Source: a virus
Direction: 5' to 3' (one strand)
Length of the DNA: 42,571 bases
Virus record (IMG/VR): IMGVR_UViG_3300035703_000164
Location: 1 to 42,571 of that record
Shown: positions 15,193-21,324 of the stretch, piece after piece
How positions within the stretch are numbered: the stretch's first letter is position 1
How the letters are laid out: each line of letters starts with the position of its first letter
The notes under the pieces: generated by a model
Told to the model about the DNA's origin: nothing
The model's database searches: none
Seen by the model: only the letters and a program-made list of their open reading frames with translations
Position numbers and translations under genes: made by a program

Positions 15193-15640
15193 AGCTAACC
15201 CTTTTCTGCCTTCACGGTATCACGGACACTGGTTCCGCTCGTGAAGCCCCTGGCTATGGGGACAGCTTGTTAGCTGCGCATACTCAGACCTTTTCCGGCG
15301 CATCGCCGCCAAGTTGGTTCCCAACTCGTTCCTTTGACGCCATTTCTTACGGCTGGCGTCACTTCGGGCATTTTTCCAAGGGGCCAACCTCGGGTGGACT
15401 GCTTCGAAGCCTCGGACCGTTCCGGGGGTTGCCCGGCTGTGAAGGCCCAGCGAGCTATGGGTCACGCTCATCTGGTGTTTTTTGGTTCTGGTCGCTTGTT
15501 GTGGCCCAGCACACGGACTGCACATCATTTGCTTGCGCTCCACCGAATGTAATAGTATTACATAGGTGCGTCGGGTGACCTGCTGAGAGACCGACGAATT
15601 CCAGGGACGCGGCCTTGCCGGGCTTGCGTCCCTTATTCTT
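15193..15640. other. Stretch with no confident gene, AT-rich palindrome inside
   Basis: Overlapping ORFs occur on both strands (for example 15643..15455 and 15543..15220 on -, 15267..15578 on +), but none has family features. The 62-residue - strand ORF starting at 15643 overlaps the methylase-like stop as ATGA and may be translated. The AT-rich palindrome 15547-15563 lies within it. A decayed gene or a frameshifted pair (15643..15455 into 15543..15220) is possible. Confidence 0.4.
15547..15563. promoter_or_regulatory. Perfect 17-bp AT-rich palindrome, operator-like
   Basis: ATGTAATAGTATTACAT has two perfect 8-bp arms around one G. It is conspicuously AT-rich for this genome and has the size of a dimeric HTH or ribbon-helix-helix binding site. 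I did not find a second copy. Nearby candidate binders are the ribbon-helix-helix protein at 16525 and the XRE protein at 13094. Confidence 0.5.
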
Positions 15641-16290
15641 CATGCCGCCACCTCTGCCGACTGGTAAGCCGACCGGGCTATGCCAATGAGGAGGTCACGG
15701 AATTCTGTGGGGGTGTGAATGCGCGGAGTGCTGTTAGTGCCGCCGCCGCGCGCACCAACCTCGCCAAGGCGCTTCGCTCGTGCCAGCCCCATGCGTTCAA
15801 CAACAGCCGGGTCTAGACGGGCTTCGCTCTTGCCCCAACGCAACTCTGGCAACTCGACGCCATAGGCATAAAGCAGCGTCGGCTTGCGGGCGTAATGCCC
15901 ATAGCGCCCCTGCTCCACGCAACATGTCCAGCCGCCGATAAAATCAGCCGCAATCCACCCGCCAGAGCGCGGCGGTACGTTCAAACCAAAATGGGGCCAA
16001 GCGTGGCTTCCCCACGGATGTTCTAGGATACCACCGACCTTGCGGACAGCGCCCAACGCAGCGGCAAAGCAGCCACCATCATCGCCCTTGATCTTACGGA
16101 CGCCGGTAAGCTTCACTGTCAACGGCTGGCCAAACCACATCTTGCCCCAACGTTGGCAAGGCGGGTGGGCAACAACCGGATGCGGCCCGTCATACGTGCG
16201 GGCATCGCGCGCTTCATCCCACGGATCGACACCAGCCAACCCGTAGTAAGCGCCTTGCGACTCGACGTAGAGGGCCGCGACCGTTTCCAT
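15640..16290 (-). CDS. C5-cytosine methyltransferase-like protein lacking the N-terminal SAM motif
   Basis: 216 residues from the ATG at 16290 (a GTG three bases upstream is the alternative). It has VVAHPPCQRWGKMW, equivalent to the Pro-Cys catalytic motif IV, ILEHPWGSHAW resembling motif VI, and YGHYARKPTLLYAYG resembling the late QxxYGxRxRKP-type motifs. The usual N-terminal FxGxG motif and a clear target-recognition domain are not visible. It could be a divergent DNA modification enzyme or a repurposed fold. It overlaps the 47-residue gene upstream. Confidence 0.55.
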   Translation of the reverse strand: METVAALYVESQGAYYGLAGVDPWDEARDARTYDGPHPVVAHPPCQRWGKMWFGQPLTVKLTGVRKIKGDDGGCFAAALGAVRKVGGILEHPWGSHAWPHFGLNVPPRSGGWIAADFIGGWTCCVEQGRYGHYARKPTLLYAYGVELPELRWGKSEARLDPAVVERMGLARAKRLGEVGARGGGTNSTPRIHTPTEFRDLLIGIARSAYQSAEVAA

Positions 16291-16433
16291 CACACCGCAG
16301 CCTTAGCGCGGGCCATGTCGAGCGACGGGCAGACGATGGGGTCACGGAGCACGCCGTACACGTAGTAGTCGGTGCCGTAGCTCTCGGTGACTGCCCAGAT
16401 TTCAACAGCGCCGCTCTTGTAAATCATCTGCAT
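16290..16433 (-). CDS. 47-residue protein, first gene of the methylase-like unit
   Basis: ATG at 16433 with GCGGAG seven bases upstream; ends ARAKAAV with a stop that overlaps the next start. Contains EIWAVTESYGTDYYVYGVLRD, a probable beta hairpin rich in Tyr. Its position directly after the palindromic divergent promoter supports it as the first gene of this transcript. Function unknown. Confidence 0.65.
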   Translation of the reverse strand: MQMIYKSGAVEIWAVTESYGTDYYVYGVLRDPIVCPSLDMARAKAAV

Positions 16434-16457
16434 TTGTCGTCTCCGCGTTCTGATTGC

Positions 16458-16489
16458 TTGACCCTATACCGTACTTACGATACGGTCAA
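16458..16489. promoter_or_regulatory. Symmetrical divergent promoter with operator
   Basis: TTGACC reads rightward and its complement GGTCAA leftward, enclosing ACCGTA-N7-TACGGT. On + TTGACC, 17 bp, TACGGT; on - TTGACC, 17 bp, TAGGGT. Each -35 box thus overlaps the other promoter's -10 region. One dimeric repressor on the inner palindrome would block both. The ribbon-helix-helix gene at 16525 is the obvious candidate. Confidence 0.55.
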
Positions 16490-16524
16490 TAGCGTAGGTA
16501 CGAAAAAAGAGGGATAGACGTAAA

Positions 16525-16755
16525 ATGTTGGAAGCGGCTACAACCCCCCGCGTGGGACGGAAAATGGAATACCCGGACAGGATCACTTTGCCGCTGGCAC
16601 ATGGCGTGCTGGCGCGCATTGACGCGGCCTTGGGCGAGGATGAACCCCGCCTAGACCTCATCCGAGTTGCCATTGAACGCGAGTTGAAGCGCCGGGGGGT
16701 CAAAGAAACCCCTCCCAGCCACCCCGGTTCAAAAACGTCGCGTAGTGCGGAATGA
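16525..16755 (+). CDS. Ribbon-helix-helix DNA-binding protein
   Basis: 76 residues. A basic leader (TPRVGRKMEY) is followed by a strand (DRITLPL), helix (AHGVLARIDAALGED) and helix (RLDLIRVAIERELKRRG), the Arc/MetJ arrangement. Proteins of this class bind as dimers of dimers to short palindromes. It diverges from the - strand unit across a palindromic promoter and is probably autoregulated. The 3' end overlaps the convergent replication gene by 56 bp. Confidence 0.8.
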   Translation: MLEAATTPRVGRKMEYPDRITLPLAHGVLARIDAALGEDEPRLDLIRVAIERELKRRGVKETPPSHPGSKTSRSAE

Positions 16756-17056
16756 ATTTTCCGCCGTCCTTGTACCGATACGTATTTTTGTCGAACTGGC
16801 TTTCGAGATAGGCGCGGGAACCCCGGATGATCTCATCCTCAGTCGCGCTCAATTCGATATCGACAAACTGGCCGCTGTCCTTGTCGAGTGTGCGTGTCTT
16901 AAACCTACCTTTGAGGATGGCGGCATACTTGGCGCGGGCGAGCGGCTTGCCTTCCTTTCGCGGCCAATATTTCCAGATTTCCTCAAAGCGTGTCGGCTCC
17001 ACAACGGGCGCGGCAACATGCTCAGGCTCAGGGAAGAGGCGAAGAACGTTGTTCAT
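16700..17056 (-). CDS. Replication accessory protein, possible helicase loader partner
   Basis: 118 residues from the ATG at 17056, which overlaps the upstream stop as ATGA. The protein has RFEEIWKYWPRKEGKPLARA and ends with KDGGKFIPHYATFLNRGGWE. This Phe-Trp...Tyr-Pro-x-Lys and Pro-x-x-Phe-Leu-Asn pattern is typical of the C-terminal domain of phage replisome organiser and primosome proteins. It is paired with the DnaA-like gene upstream. The protein is about the size of that domain alone. Confidence 0.7.
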   Translation of the reverse strand: MNNVLRLFPEPEHVAAPVVEPTRFEEIWKYWPRKEGKPLARAKYAAILKGRFKTRTLDKDSGQFVDIELSATEDEIIRGSRAYLESQFDKNTYRYKDGGKFIPHYATFLNRGGWEGFL

Positions 17057-17709
17057 GACGCAAGCCTTTTGCTTTGACCGCTCCACTTGGCTTTGCGGGC
17101 AGCAATTTCCTTGGTTTCTGCAAGCGCCCGGCGATGCTTCTGGAGCTTGCTGGCAACGGCTAAGGCAGTTGATGCCCCAACGCGCTTGGCAACCTGCTCA
17201 TAGGTTAGGCCCCGAGAATGCAGGTCCATTGCCTCTGCGATCTTTTCAGGCGTCCAGAACTGGCGGTATTCGTGCGACACGTAACTGCCGGTTTCGAGGA
17301 ACCTTGCGTGACGCCGCCAAGAGTGCATGCAAGACGTGTGGTCCCTGCCGACGCGGCGGCCGATCTGGTGCCATGTCAGGCACACTTCCTCGCGTAGCCG
17401 GTAGCAATACTCTTGACGCGCCAACACGACGCGGGTCGTCCGAATGGGGCTGACAATCTGCTCGGGCGGGATGCCATGCGAAGCCGAAACCTGAAGCAAG
17501 ATTGCTTTCCAAGGCGGCATCTTGTCCCCGATGACCGGAAGCGGTTTCACTTCCTCGCAAGAGAGGACAATGGACAAGGGGCGTGGCGGCTCGGGCTCAG
17601 GAGCCGGGATGGCTGCAACGCGGCGGCGCTTGACGGCTGGAACACCCAGCCGGGCCTTAACCGCTGCATAGTGCGAGGTCTGCGCCTGATACGTCGAAAG
17701 GTCTGTCAT
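17053..17709 (-). CDS. Replication initiator with DnaA domain IV-like region
   Basis: 218 residues. Residues 66-137 match the DNA-binding domain of DnaA: LARQEYCYRLREEVCLTWHQIGRRV and then GRDHTSCMHSWRRH, corresponding to the GGRDHTTVLHA signature that reads DnaA boxes. The AAA+ domain of DnaA is absent. A second HTH lies at about 152-185 (WTPEKIAEAMDLHSRGLTYEQVAKRVG). The role is probably recognition of the phage origin, or of host DnaA boxes. Overlaps both neighbours by ATGA. Confidence 0.8.
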   Translation of the reverse strand: MTDLSTYQAQTSHYAAVKARLGVPAVKRRRVAAIPAPEPEPPRPLSIVLSCEEVKPLPVIGDKMPPWKAILLQVSASHGIPPEQIVSPIRTTRVVLARQEYCYRLREEVCLTWHQIGRRVGRDHTSCMHSWRRHARFLETGSYVSHEYRQFWTPEKIAEAMDLHSRGLTYEQVAKRVGASTALAVASKLQKHRRALAETKEIAARKAKWSGQSKRLAS

Positions 17710-18236
17710 GCGTCCACCATCATCGTGTTTTCGCGTTTTGCCATGTACTGCATGTCGTGTTTGGCGCGGCGCTCAGATGGCGTGCCGGGGCCTTTGGAGA
17801 GCGCCTGATGGCTTTCGCAGTAGGAAGCCCCTACCCCAGCCGGACAACCGCAAAAAAGGAACGGGCGACCCTCTCCAATCGGCCATTTGCACATGCCCGC
17901 GTTTAGGTCCATAATGCCGACCGGCGTCGTGCCTGGAATAGCGGACCAAGCATCAACTGGCTTGATCGGTTCTGGCGGCGGCGGAGGTGGCGTAACCTGA
18001 CGCATGACGCGCACCCGAGGACGCGGGCGAGATGCCCGAACGCGATTCACTCCCGAGCCGGATTTCTTGCGCGGCTTCGGTGTATAGACTTTGCCGTTCA
18101 ATGCCATGCGATGCGCCTTCCCAATGACTGAGTTGCGTGTCGTTCCAAGGGTTTCGGCAATGAAGGAAAAAGCGAACTTGGCGGCGTGCATTTGTCGTAA
18201 GCGCGCAACGCGTTCTGCGGTCCACTCGTAACTCAT
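17706..18236 (-). CDS. gcrA: GcrA-family cell-cycle transcription regulator
   Basis: 176 residues (host GcrA is about 170). The N-terminal 45 residues are the GcrA HTH: WTAERVARLRQMHAAKFAFSFIAETLG, then TRNSVIGKAHRMAL. A basic and proline-rich linker follows. The C-terminal part has MCKWPIGE, a Cys-rich CGCPAGVGASYCESH segment, the sigma70-binding region in studied homologues. In Caulobacter, GcrA binds sigma70 holoenzyme and acts at GANTC-methylated promoters. A phage copy could steer host transcription. It sits with DNA replication genes. Confidence 0.9.
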   Translation of the reverse strand: MSYEWTAERVARLRQMHAAKFAFSFIAETLGTTRNSVIGKAHRMALNGKVYTPKPRKKSGSGVNRVRASRPRPRVRVMRQVTPPPPPPEPIKPVDAWSAIPGTTPVGIMDLNAGMCKWPIGEGRPFLFCGCPAGVGASYCESHQALSKGPGTPSERRAKHDMQYMAKRENTMMVDA

Positions 18237-18251
18237 ATTACACCCCTAGTG

Positions 18252-18722
18252 TTAGATGGATTGGATGGTGACGAGAACAGCGCCACCCGGTACGGGCTCG
18301 CCAAAGGCAAAGCCGCACTCGAATTTGCTGTCATCAATGCCCAAGGCGTCGGCAATGCCATCTCTGGCCGCCTTTGTGCTGCTAATGCAGTTGTCCAAAT
18401 CGCGACGGCGCTTGTCGGGAGGGCAGAAGGTCATGGAGACGCGAGCGCCGGGCCAATTGGGCTTAGTCGGCCCGAACGCCTCGCGGGTGAGATAAAACGC
18501 GGTCGAGCGGCTGGCCTTCACTAGCTGCGCCTTACGCGCCCAATGTATGCGGGCATTCGGGCTTAGCGGGGATACCGGCCACGGCAAGCGCACGCTAACC
18601 GGGTCCAGCAAAGCTAGGTAATGCTGTTCAAGCCGGTGCAGCGCCTCCACGTCTTGCGGAGGGCCGCCGTCAAAGTCGCGCCAGATCATGGACCGTGCCA
18701 ATTGAAGCCTGGCGTCTGTCAT
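18252..18722 (-). CDS. RusA-like Holliday junction resolvase
   Basis: 156 residues. LPWPVSPLSPNARIHWARK at about 46-64 is the RusA N-terminal motif, and RRRDLDNCISSTKAARDGIADALGIDD at about 104-130 supplies the two conserved Asp residues and the Asp-Asp of the active site. It has about 40 extra N-terminal residues compared with RusA. It would cut recombination or replication intermediates as a dimer. The start overlaps the methyltransferase stop by ATGA. Confidence 0.85.
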   Translation of the reverse strand: MTDARLQLARSMIWRDFDGGPPQDVEALHRLEQHYLALLDPVSVRLPWPVSPLSPNARIHWARKAQLVKASRSTAFYLTREAFGPTKPNWPGARVSMTFCPPDKRRRDLDNCISSTKAARDGIADALGIDDSKFECGFAFGEPVPGGAVLVTIQSI

Positions 18723-19444
18723 GCCGCACCATCCAGGATCGAGAGTTGTTCGGCCTTGGGCTGGGGAGTGGCAATGAACATGTCGGGTTCAGTCAGCGCG
18801 CGCGAAATCCGAGAGCACGCCAGATCGAAGTAAATCGGGTCTACCTCGATACCGGTGAAACGCTTGCCAGATTTGACCGCAGCCATGCCCGTGGTGCCCG
18901 AACCGCAGAAAGGGTCAAGGATGGTCTGATTGGGCTCAGGAAGCTGCCCTATGGCCCAGCGCATGACCTCTACGGGCTTTTGGGTTGGGTGCCCCTCGCG
19001 GGACTCTCCGCCCTTGCGCAGCATGCCGTTCCACATCCACTTGATGCGGCGCACTGCTTTGGGGAGATTGGTCCAAGCCAGTTCGCAGTCTGCGAAACCG
19101 TTGTCGCCGTTCTCTTTGTCCCAAACCAGCCAGCACGTTGAGGCGGGGAAACTGTAGTAATTGCCCCCGAAAATTATGTTCCATTTCGCGGCGCTTTGGA
19201 CTAGCATCATCAGGTCCTGCGGTATGGGTTCAATGTCCCAATCCGTAGCCCGGTACTCACGTTTTGCTGCGGCAGCTTTCCCGTATTTGGTGCCGCTCTG
19301 CTTATGCATCGTGGAGTCCGCACCGATGCCGTAAGGCGGGTCGGTAACTACCGCGTCAAACTTCCCCAGCATGGGCAAGATTTCGCGGCAATCCCCAAGC
19401 CAAACCTCAACGCCCTCTGCCAAAACTTCGCGGCGCGGCTCCAT
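18719..19444 (-). CDS. DNA amino-methyltransferase, DPPY type (beta-class order)
   Basis: 241 residues. DPPYGIG at 35-41 is the catalytic motif IV, HPTQKP at 152-157 marks the region before the SAM site, DPFCGSGTTG at 177-186 is motif I, and GIEVD at 198-202 follows. DPPY before FxGxG is the beta-class order, shared with CcrM and other solitary methylases. No restriction partner is present. It lacks the extra C-terminal domain of CcrM. The specificity cannot be read here. Directly follows a 40-residue gene without spacing. Confidence 0.88.
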   Translation of the reverse strand: MEPRREVLAEGVEVWLGDCREILPMLGKFDAVVTDPPYGIGADSTMHKQSGTKYGKAAAAKREYRATDWDIEPIPQDLMMLVQSAAKWNIIFGGNYYSFPASTCWLVWDKENGDNGFADCELAWTNLPKAVRRIKWMWNGMLRKGGESREGHPTQKPVEVMRWAIGQLPEPNQTILDPFCGSGTTGMAAVKSGKRFTGIEVDPIYFDLACSRISRALTEPDMFIATPQPKAEQLSILDGAA

Positions 19445-19567
19445 TCAAGCCCCCCTCTTCAAAGCAGAGATAAGCTTTTGCCGTGTCTCAAGCTCTTTAC
19501 GAGGTAACCGAGTAGAGGTGCTGTGACGCTTCCAGACTTTTACCCGTATGGTGCAATGAGGGGTCAT
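19445..19567 (-). CDS. 40-residue basic protein
   Basis: ATG at 19567 overlaps the upstream stop as ATGA, and the stop directly abuts the methyltransferase ATG. The product is strongly basic (RVKVWKRHSTSTRLPRKE, then KLISALKRGA). The tight packing on both sides supports translation. Unknown function; possibly a DNA- or RNA-binding peptide. Confidence 0.6.
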   Translation of the reverse strand: MTPHCTIRVKVWKRHSTSTRLPRKELETRQKLISALKRGA

Positions 19568-19827
19568 TTGGATGCCTCCCACTTCGGCCATACAGGCTTC
19601 GACATAGGCTCGTGAGGCTCCCAGCCGTGAACGTAGGACACGCCTGCCGTCTTGCCGTTGTCGAGAAGCAGCACGTTGGCAATGTCGAAGCCATACCTGC
19701 GGGAAAAAGCCTTGCCGCCTTGGAACTCTACGCGCCGAACATGCCGCGCTCCGTTATAGTCGATCAGTTCCACGTAACGGACGCCGAACACGCGCGCGCC
19801 GATGTACCGGATGATTTCAGCGATCAT
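19564..19827 (-). CDS. Hypothetical protein
   Basis: 87 residues; starts MIAEIIRYIGARVFG and continues with alternating strands (YVELIDYNGARHVRRVEFQGG). The C-terminus is Trp- and Pro-rich. Overlaps the upstream gene as ATGA and the downstream gene as ATGA. The beta pattern is compatible with a small SH3-like fold, which is a guess. Confidence 0.75.
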   Translation of the reverse strand: MIAEIIRYIGARVFGVRYVELIDYNGARHVRRVEFQGGKAFSRRYGFDIANVLLLDNGKTAGVSYVHGWEPHEPMSKPVWPKWEASK

Positions 19828-20216
19828 TTCATGGCTCCCAATCTCATCCCCGCTTTCCGCGCCTTAATCTTCGCAGCCAAAGCGCGAGCCTCATTTTCCA
19901 AATCTTCCAGAGTGTCATCGCCCGTGGCTTTCTCGACTGCGATCTGATGTTGGAGTTTGGTAACCTGGCGTTCGCACAGGTCCACGTAGGCCAGCCGCAA
20001 TCTGGCAAAGAGGGATACGTCGCACGACTTCGCGCGCCGGTTTCGTAGGTGCATGATCTGGTTAGGGCTGATCCCGTAACGCTGCTCAATTCGGCTCAGC
20101 GCGGTTTCGATGTTGCCGGAACGATGGACCTCAAGGTCCAGCAGTGTGGCGGCGTAATTGCTCGCGGCTTCAATGGTCATTTCATGTACCGAATGCTTGT
20201 TTTTCGGGGACGGCAT
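19824..20216 (-). CDS. Hypothetical helical protein of the left early operon
   Basis: 130 residues from the ATG at 20216, preceded by GTGAGG at a good distance. An ATG at 20180 (118 residues), starting just after the stop of the overlapping frame at 20182, is an alternative. The protein is largely helical: an HTH-like part (IETALSRIEQRYGISPNQIMHLRNRRAK), a central helix with DLCERQ, and a C-terminal coiled-coil (DDTLEDLENEARALAAKIKARK). DNA binding is likely, function unknown. Confidence 0.75.
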   Translation of the reverse strand: MPSPKNKHSVHEMTIEAASNYAATLLDLEVHRSGNIETALSRIEQRYGISPNQIMHLRNRRAKSCDVSLFARLRLAYVDLCERQVTKLQHQIAVEKATGDDTLEDLENEARALAAKIKARKAGMRLGAMK

Positions 20217-20634
20217 TAAGGGCCTCACGTGGTTTGTTGACTGCATCGAAGCAGCCACCACGAAAGGTCTGACGCTTATGGCATTCCGCGACATCGGCAC
20301 CCTGGCAGGCGAAGTGATGAAGCGGGTTACGGTTGAACCGGGAACGGAGCGCAGCACCGTGAAGTGCGCGCATCCGTCCGGCCCACACAACACGGGGGAG
20401 GAGGGGGGCCGTGTTGCGATGAGAATGGGAAAATGGGCCGATGCCGAAACACCGGCCCGAGTTGGTCAGGAGGTCAGTCAGACTAAGGACAAAAGCCGGG
20501 GAGGAACGGCCATGTCCTACCGCAAGCCCACGCTTACGGTCTTGCCCGTGAGCAAGCGTATGAAGGTCGCGCGTCCAACTGGCGTTGCCCCGCGCCATGC
20601 GGCCTTCATTCGTTTGGTCACAGTGAATGGTCAT
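20182..20634 (-). CDS. Doubtful ORF in the left early operon
   Basis: 150 codons open from an ATG that overlaps the 29-residue gene's stop (ATGA), ending two bases before an ATG. Those junctions look like operon structure. Against it, composition is odd (many His, Arg and Cys), the third-position GC is near 60 percent, lower than in the antiparallel frame, and a hairpin with a purine-rich loop crosses it (20388-20416). It may be non-coding or may hide the shorter ORF 20621..20517 (34 residues, GTG start). Confidence 0.35.
   Translation of the reverse strand: MTIHCDQTNEGRMARGNASWTRDLHTLAHGQDRKRGLAVGHGRSSPAFVLSLTDLLTNSGRCFGIGPFSHSHRNTAPLLPRVVWAGRMRALHGAALRSRFNRNPLHHFACQGADVAECHKRQTFRGGCFDAVNKPREALNAVPEKQAFGT
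20388..20416. other. 8-bp hairpin with 13-nt purine loop
   Basis: CAACACGG at 20388-20395 and CCGTGTTG at 20409-20416 form a perfect stem around a G/A-only loop on the + strand. No U-run follows on either strand. It lies in the disputed stretch 20217-20630 of the left operon and could be an RNA attenuation or antitermination site. Confidence 0.45.
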
Positions 20635-20667
20635 GCCGTCACCCATCCACAAGCAACGGCAAGGTGA
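20512..20667 (+). CDS. Possible + strand small gene with strong ribosome site
   Basis: 51 residues starting MSYRKPTLTVLPVS, with GGGGAGGAA six bases before the ATG, one of the best ribosome sites in the window. Third-position GC in this frame is about 75 percent. It is antisense to the left operon and no promoter was found. It competes with the - strand ORF over the same bases; at most one is likely to be real. Confidence 0.3.
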   Translation: MSYRKPTLTVLPVSKRMKVARPTGVAPRHAAFIRLVTVNGHAVTHPQATAR

Positions 20668-20720
20668 AGTGCGGCGAGTACCGCAGCGACGAACAGCAGA
20701 GGGGGAACAGCGCGGGTCAT
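20631..20720 (-). CDS. 29-residue single-helix membrane peptide
   Basis: ATG at 20720 overlaps the stop of the HTH gene as ATGA. The product is one hydrophobic helix (PPLLFVAAVLAALHLAVACGW). Phage early operons often hold such peptides, but no function can be assigned. Confidence 0.5.
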   Translation of the reverse strand: MTRAVPPLLFVAAVLAALHLAVACGWVTA

Positions 20721-20926
20721 TTCCGGTCCCACCGCGCTATAACCTCTGTCTTCGCAGACGAATTTGCATAAGCGACACGTTGCGGATCGCTCAGACCAAG
20801 CCGCCGCGCGCGACCAATGACAACGTTTTTGGTCACACGTAACTTCTTGGCGATCCAATTGACCGGAAGGTCTTTCGCGTAGCCGTCGCGAATGATGGCG
20901 TCCGTCTCTGGAGAGTGCTTGAACAT
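20717..20926 (-). CDS. Small HTH protein, GcrA N-terminal-like
   Basis: 69 residues from the ATG at 20926, two bases after the preceding stop. DAIIRDGYAKDLPVNWIAKKLRVTKNVVIGRARRLGL resembles the GcrA HTH (short recognition helix followed by Asn-x-Val-Ile-Gly-x-Ala-x-Arg). It has no C-terminal sigma-binding part. Could be a DNA-binding regulator of the left operon or a competitor of GcrA. Confidence 0.75.
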   Translation of the reverse strand: MFKHSPETDAIIRDGYAKDLPVNWIAKKLRVTKNVVIGRARRLGLSDPQRVAYANSSAKTEVIARWDRK

Positions 20927-20927
20927 T

Positions 20928-21008
20928 TCAGATGCACCCCCACGCAATAACCAGACCAATGGCAATGAGGGTGCCAAGGATGGGGGATAGGCGTTCGATG
21001 TGGGTCAT
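20928..21008 (-). CDS. 26-residue membrane peptide
   Basis: ATG at 21008 overlaps the Cro-like stop as ATGA; the stop is followed after one base by the next ATG. One membrane helix (LSPILGTLIAIGLVIAWGCI). With the 29-residue peptide it makes two single-helix peptides in the first four early genes. Function unknown. Confidence 0.5.
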   Translation of the reverse strand: MTHIERLSPILGTLIAIGLVIAWGCI

Positions 21009-21241
21009 GCTGCGGTCTCCGGCATCTGCATACGGAACACATCAGGGCGAAGCTCATGGCGAGGAACGCCCGACACCGCTTCCACATCAGCCGCGCGGAC
21101 TGCTGGCACTTGCACCCATTGGTGCACGGCCTGCCGCGTAACGGGACGCTTCGGATTGATGGCGTTGAGTTTATCCGCCAACCCAGCGGCACCGCCGCAA
21201 AGGTCTTTGGCTCTCTGGAGGGGTGTTGGTGCTTTGCTCAT
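21005..21241 (-). CDS. Cro/YdaS-like HTH repressor
   Basis: 78 residues from the ATG at 21241. The core LQRAKDLCGGAAGLADKLNAINPKRPVTRQAVHQWVQ with PAVRAADVEAVSGVPRHELRPDVF is the YdaS/Cro arrangement seen opposite CI in many lambdoid phages of Proteobacteria. First gene of the left operon. Only AGG with one spacer base precedes the ATG, so translation may be weak or leaderless. It likely binds the same operators as CI to start lytic growth. Confidence 0.85.
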   Translation of the reverse strand: MSKAPTPLQRAKDLCGGAAGLADKLNAINPKRPVTRQAVHQWVQVPAVRAADVEAVSGVPRHELRPDVFRMQMPETAA

Positions 21242-21249
21242 ACCTGCAT

Positions 21250-21266
21250 TGAAAGCATATCTTGCA
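21250..21266. promoter_or_regulatory. CI operator O1
   Basis: TGAAAG-CATAT-CTTGCA matches the form TGAAAG-N5-CTTTCA with one mismatch. It overlaps the transcription start of the predicted leftward promoter. Related sites occur at 21273, 22393 and 22438. Confidence 0.6.
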
Positions 21267-21294
21267 ATGTAAGGCAAGCGTCTCTTTCGATGAA
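21266..21294 (-). promoter_or_regulatory. Leftward early promoter (cro operon)
   Basis: On the - strand TTCATC (21294..21289), a 17-bp spacer, TACATT (21271..21266). The spacer is occupied by operator O2 and the start lies in O1, so repressor binding would block RNA polymerase. Confidence 0.45.
21273..21289. promoter_or_regulatory. CI operator O2
   Basis: GGCAAG-CGTCT-CTTTCG, a weaker match, starts 23 bp from O1, the spacing typical of cooperating lambda-type repressors. Its centre lies about 44 bp upstream of the predicted cI start, close to the activating position of OR2 in lambda. Confidence 0.5.
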
Positions 21295-21324
21295 CGTGAC
21301 AAATGCCTCCGATATGTTCCCGGC

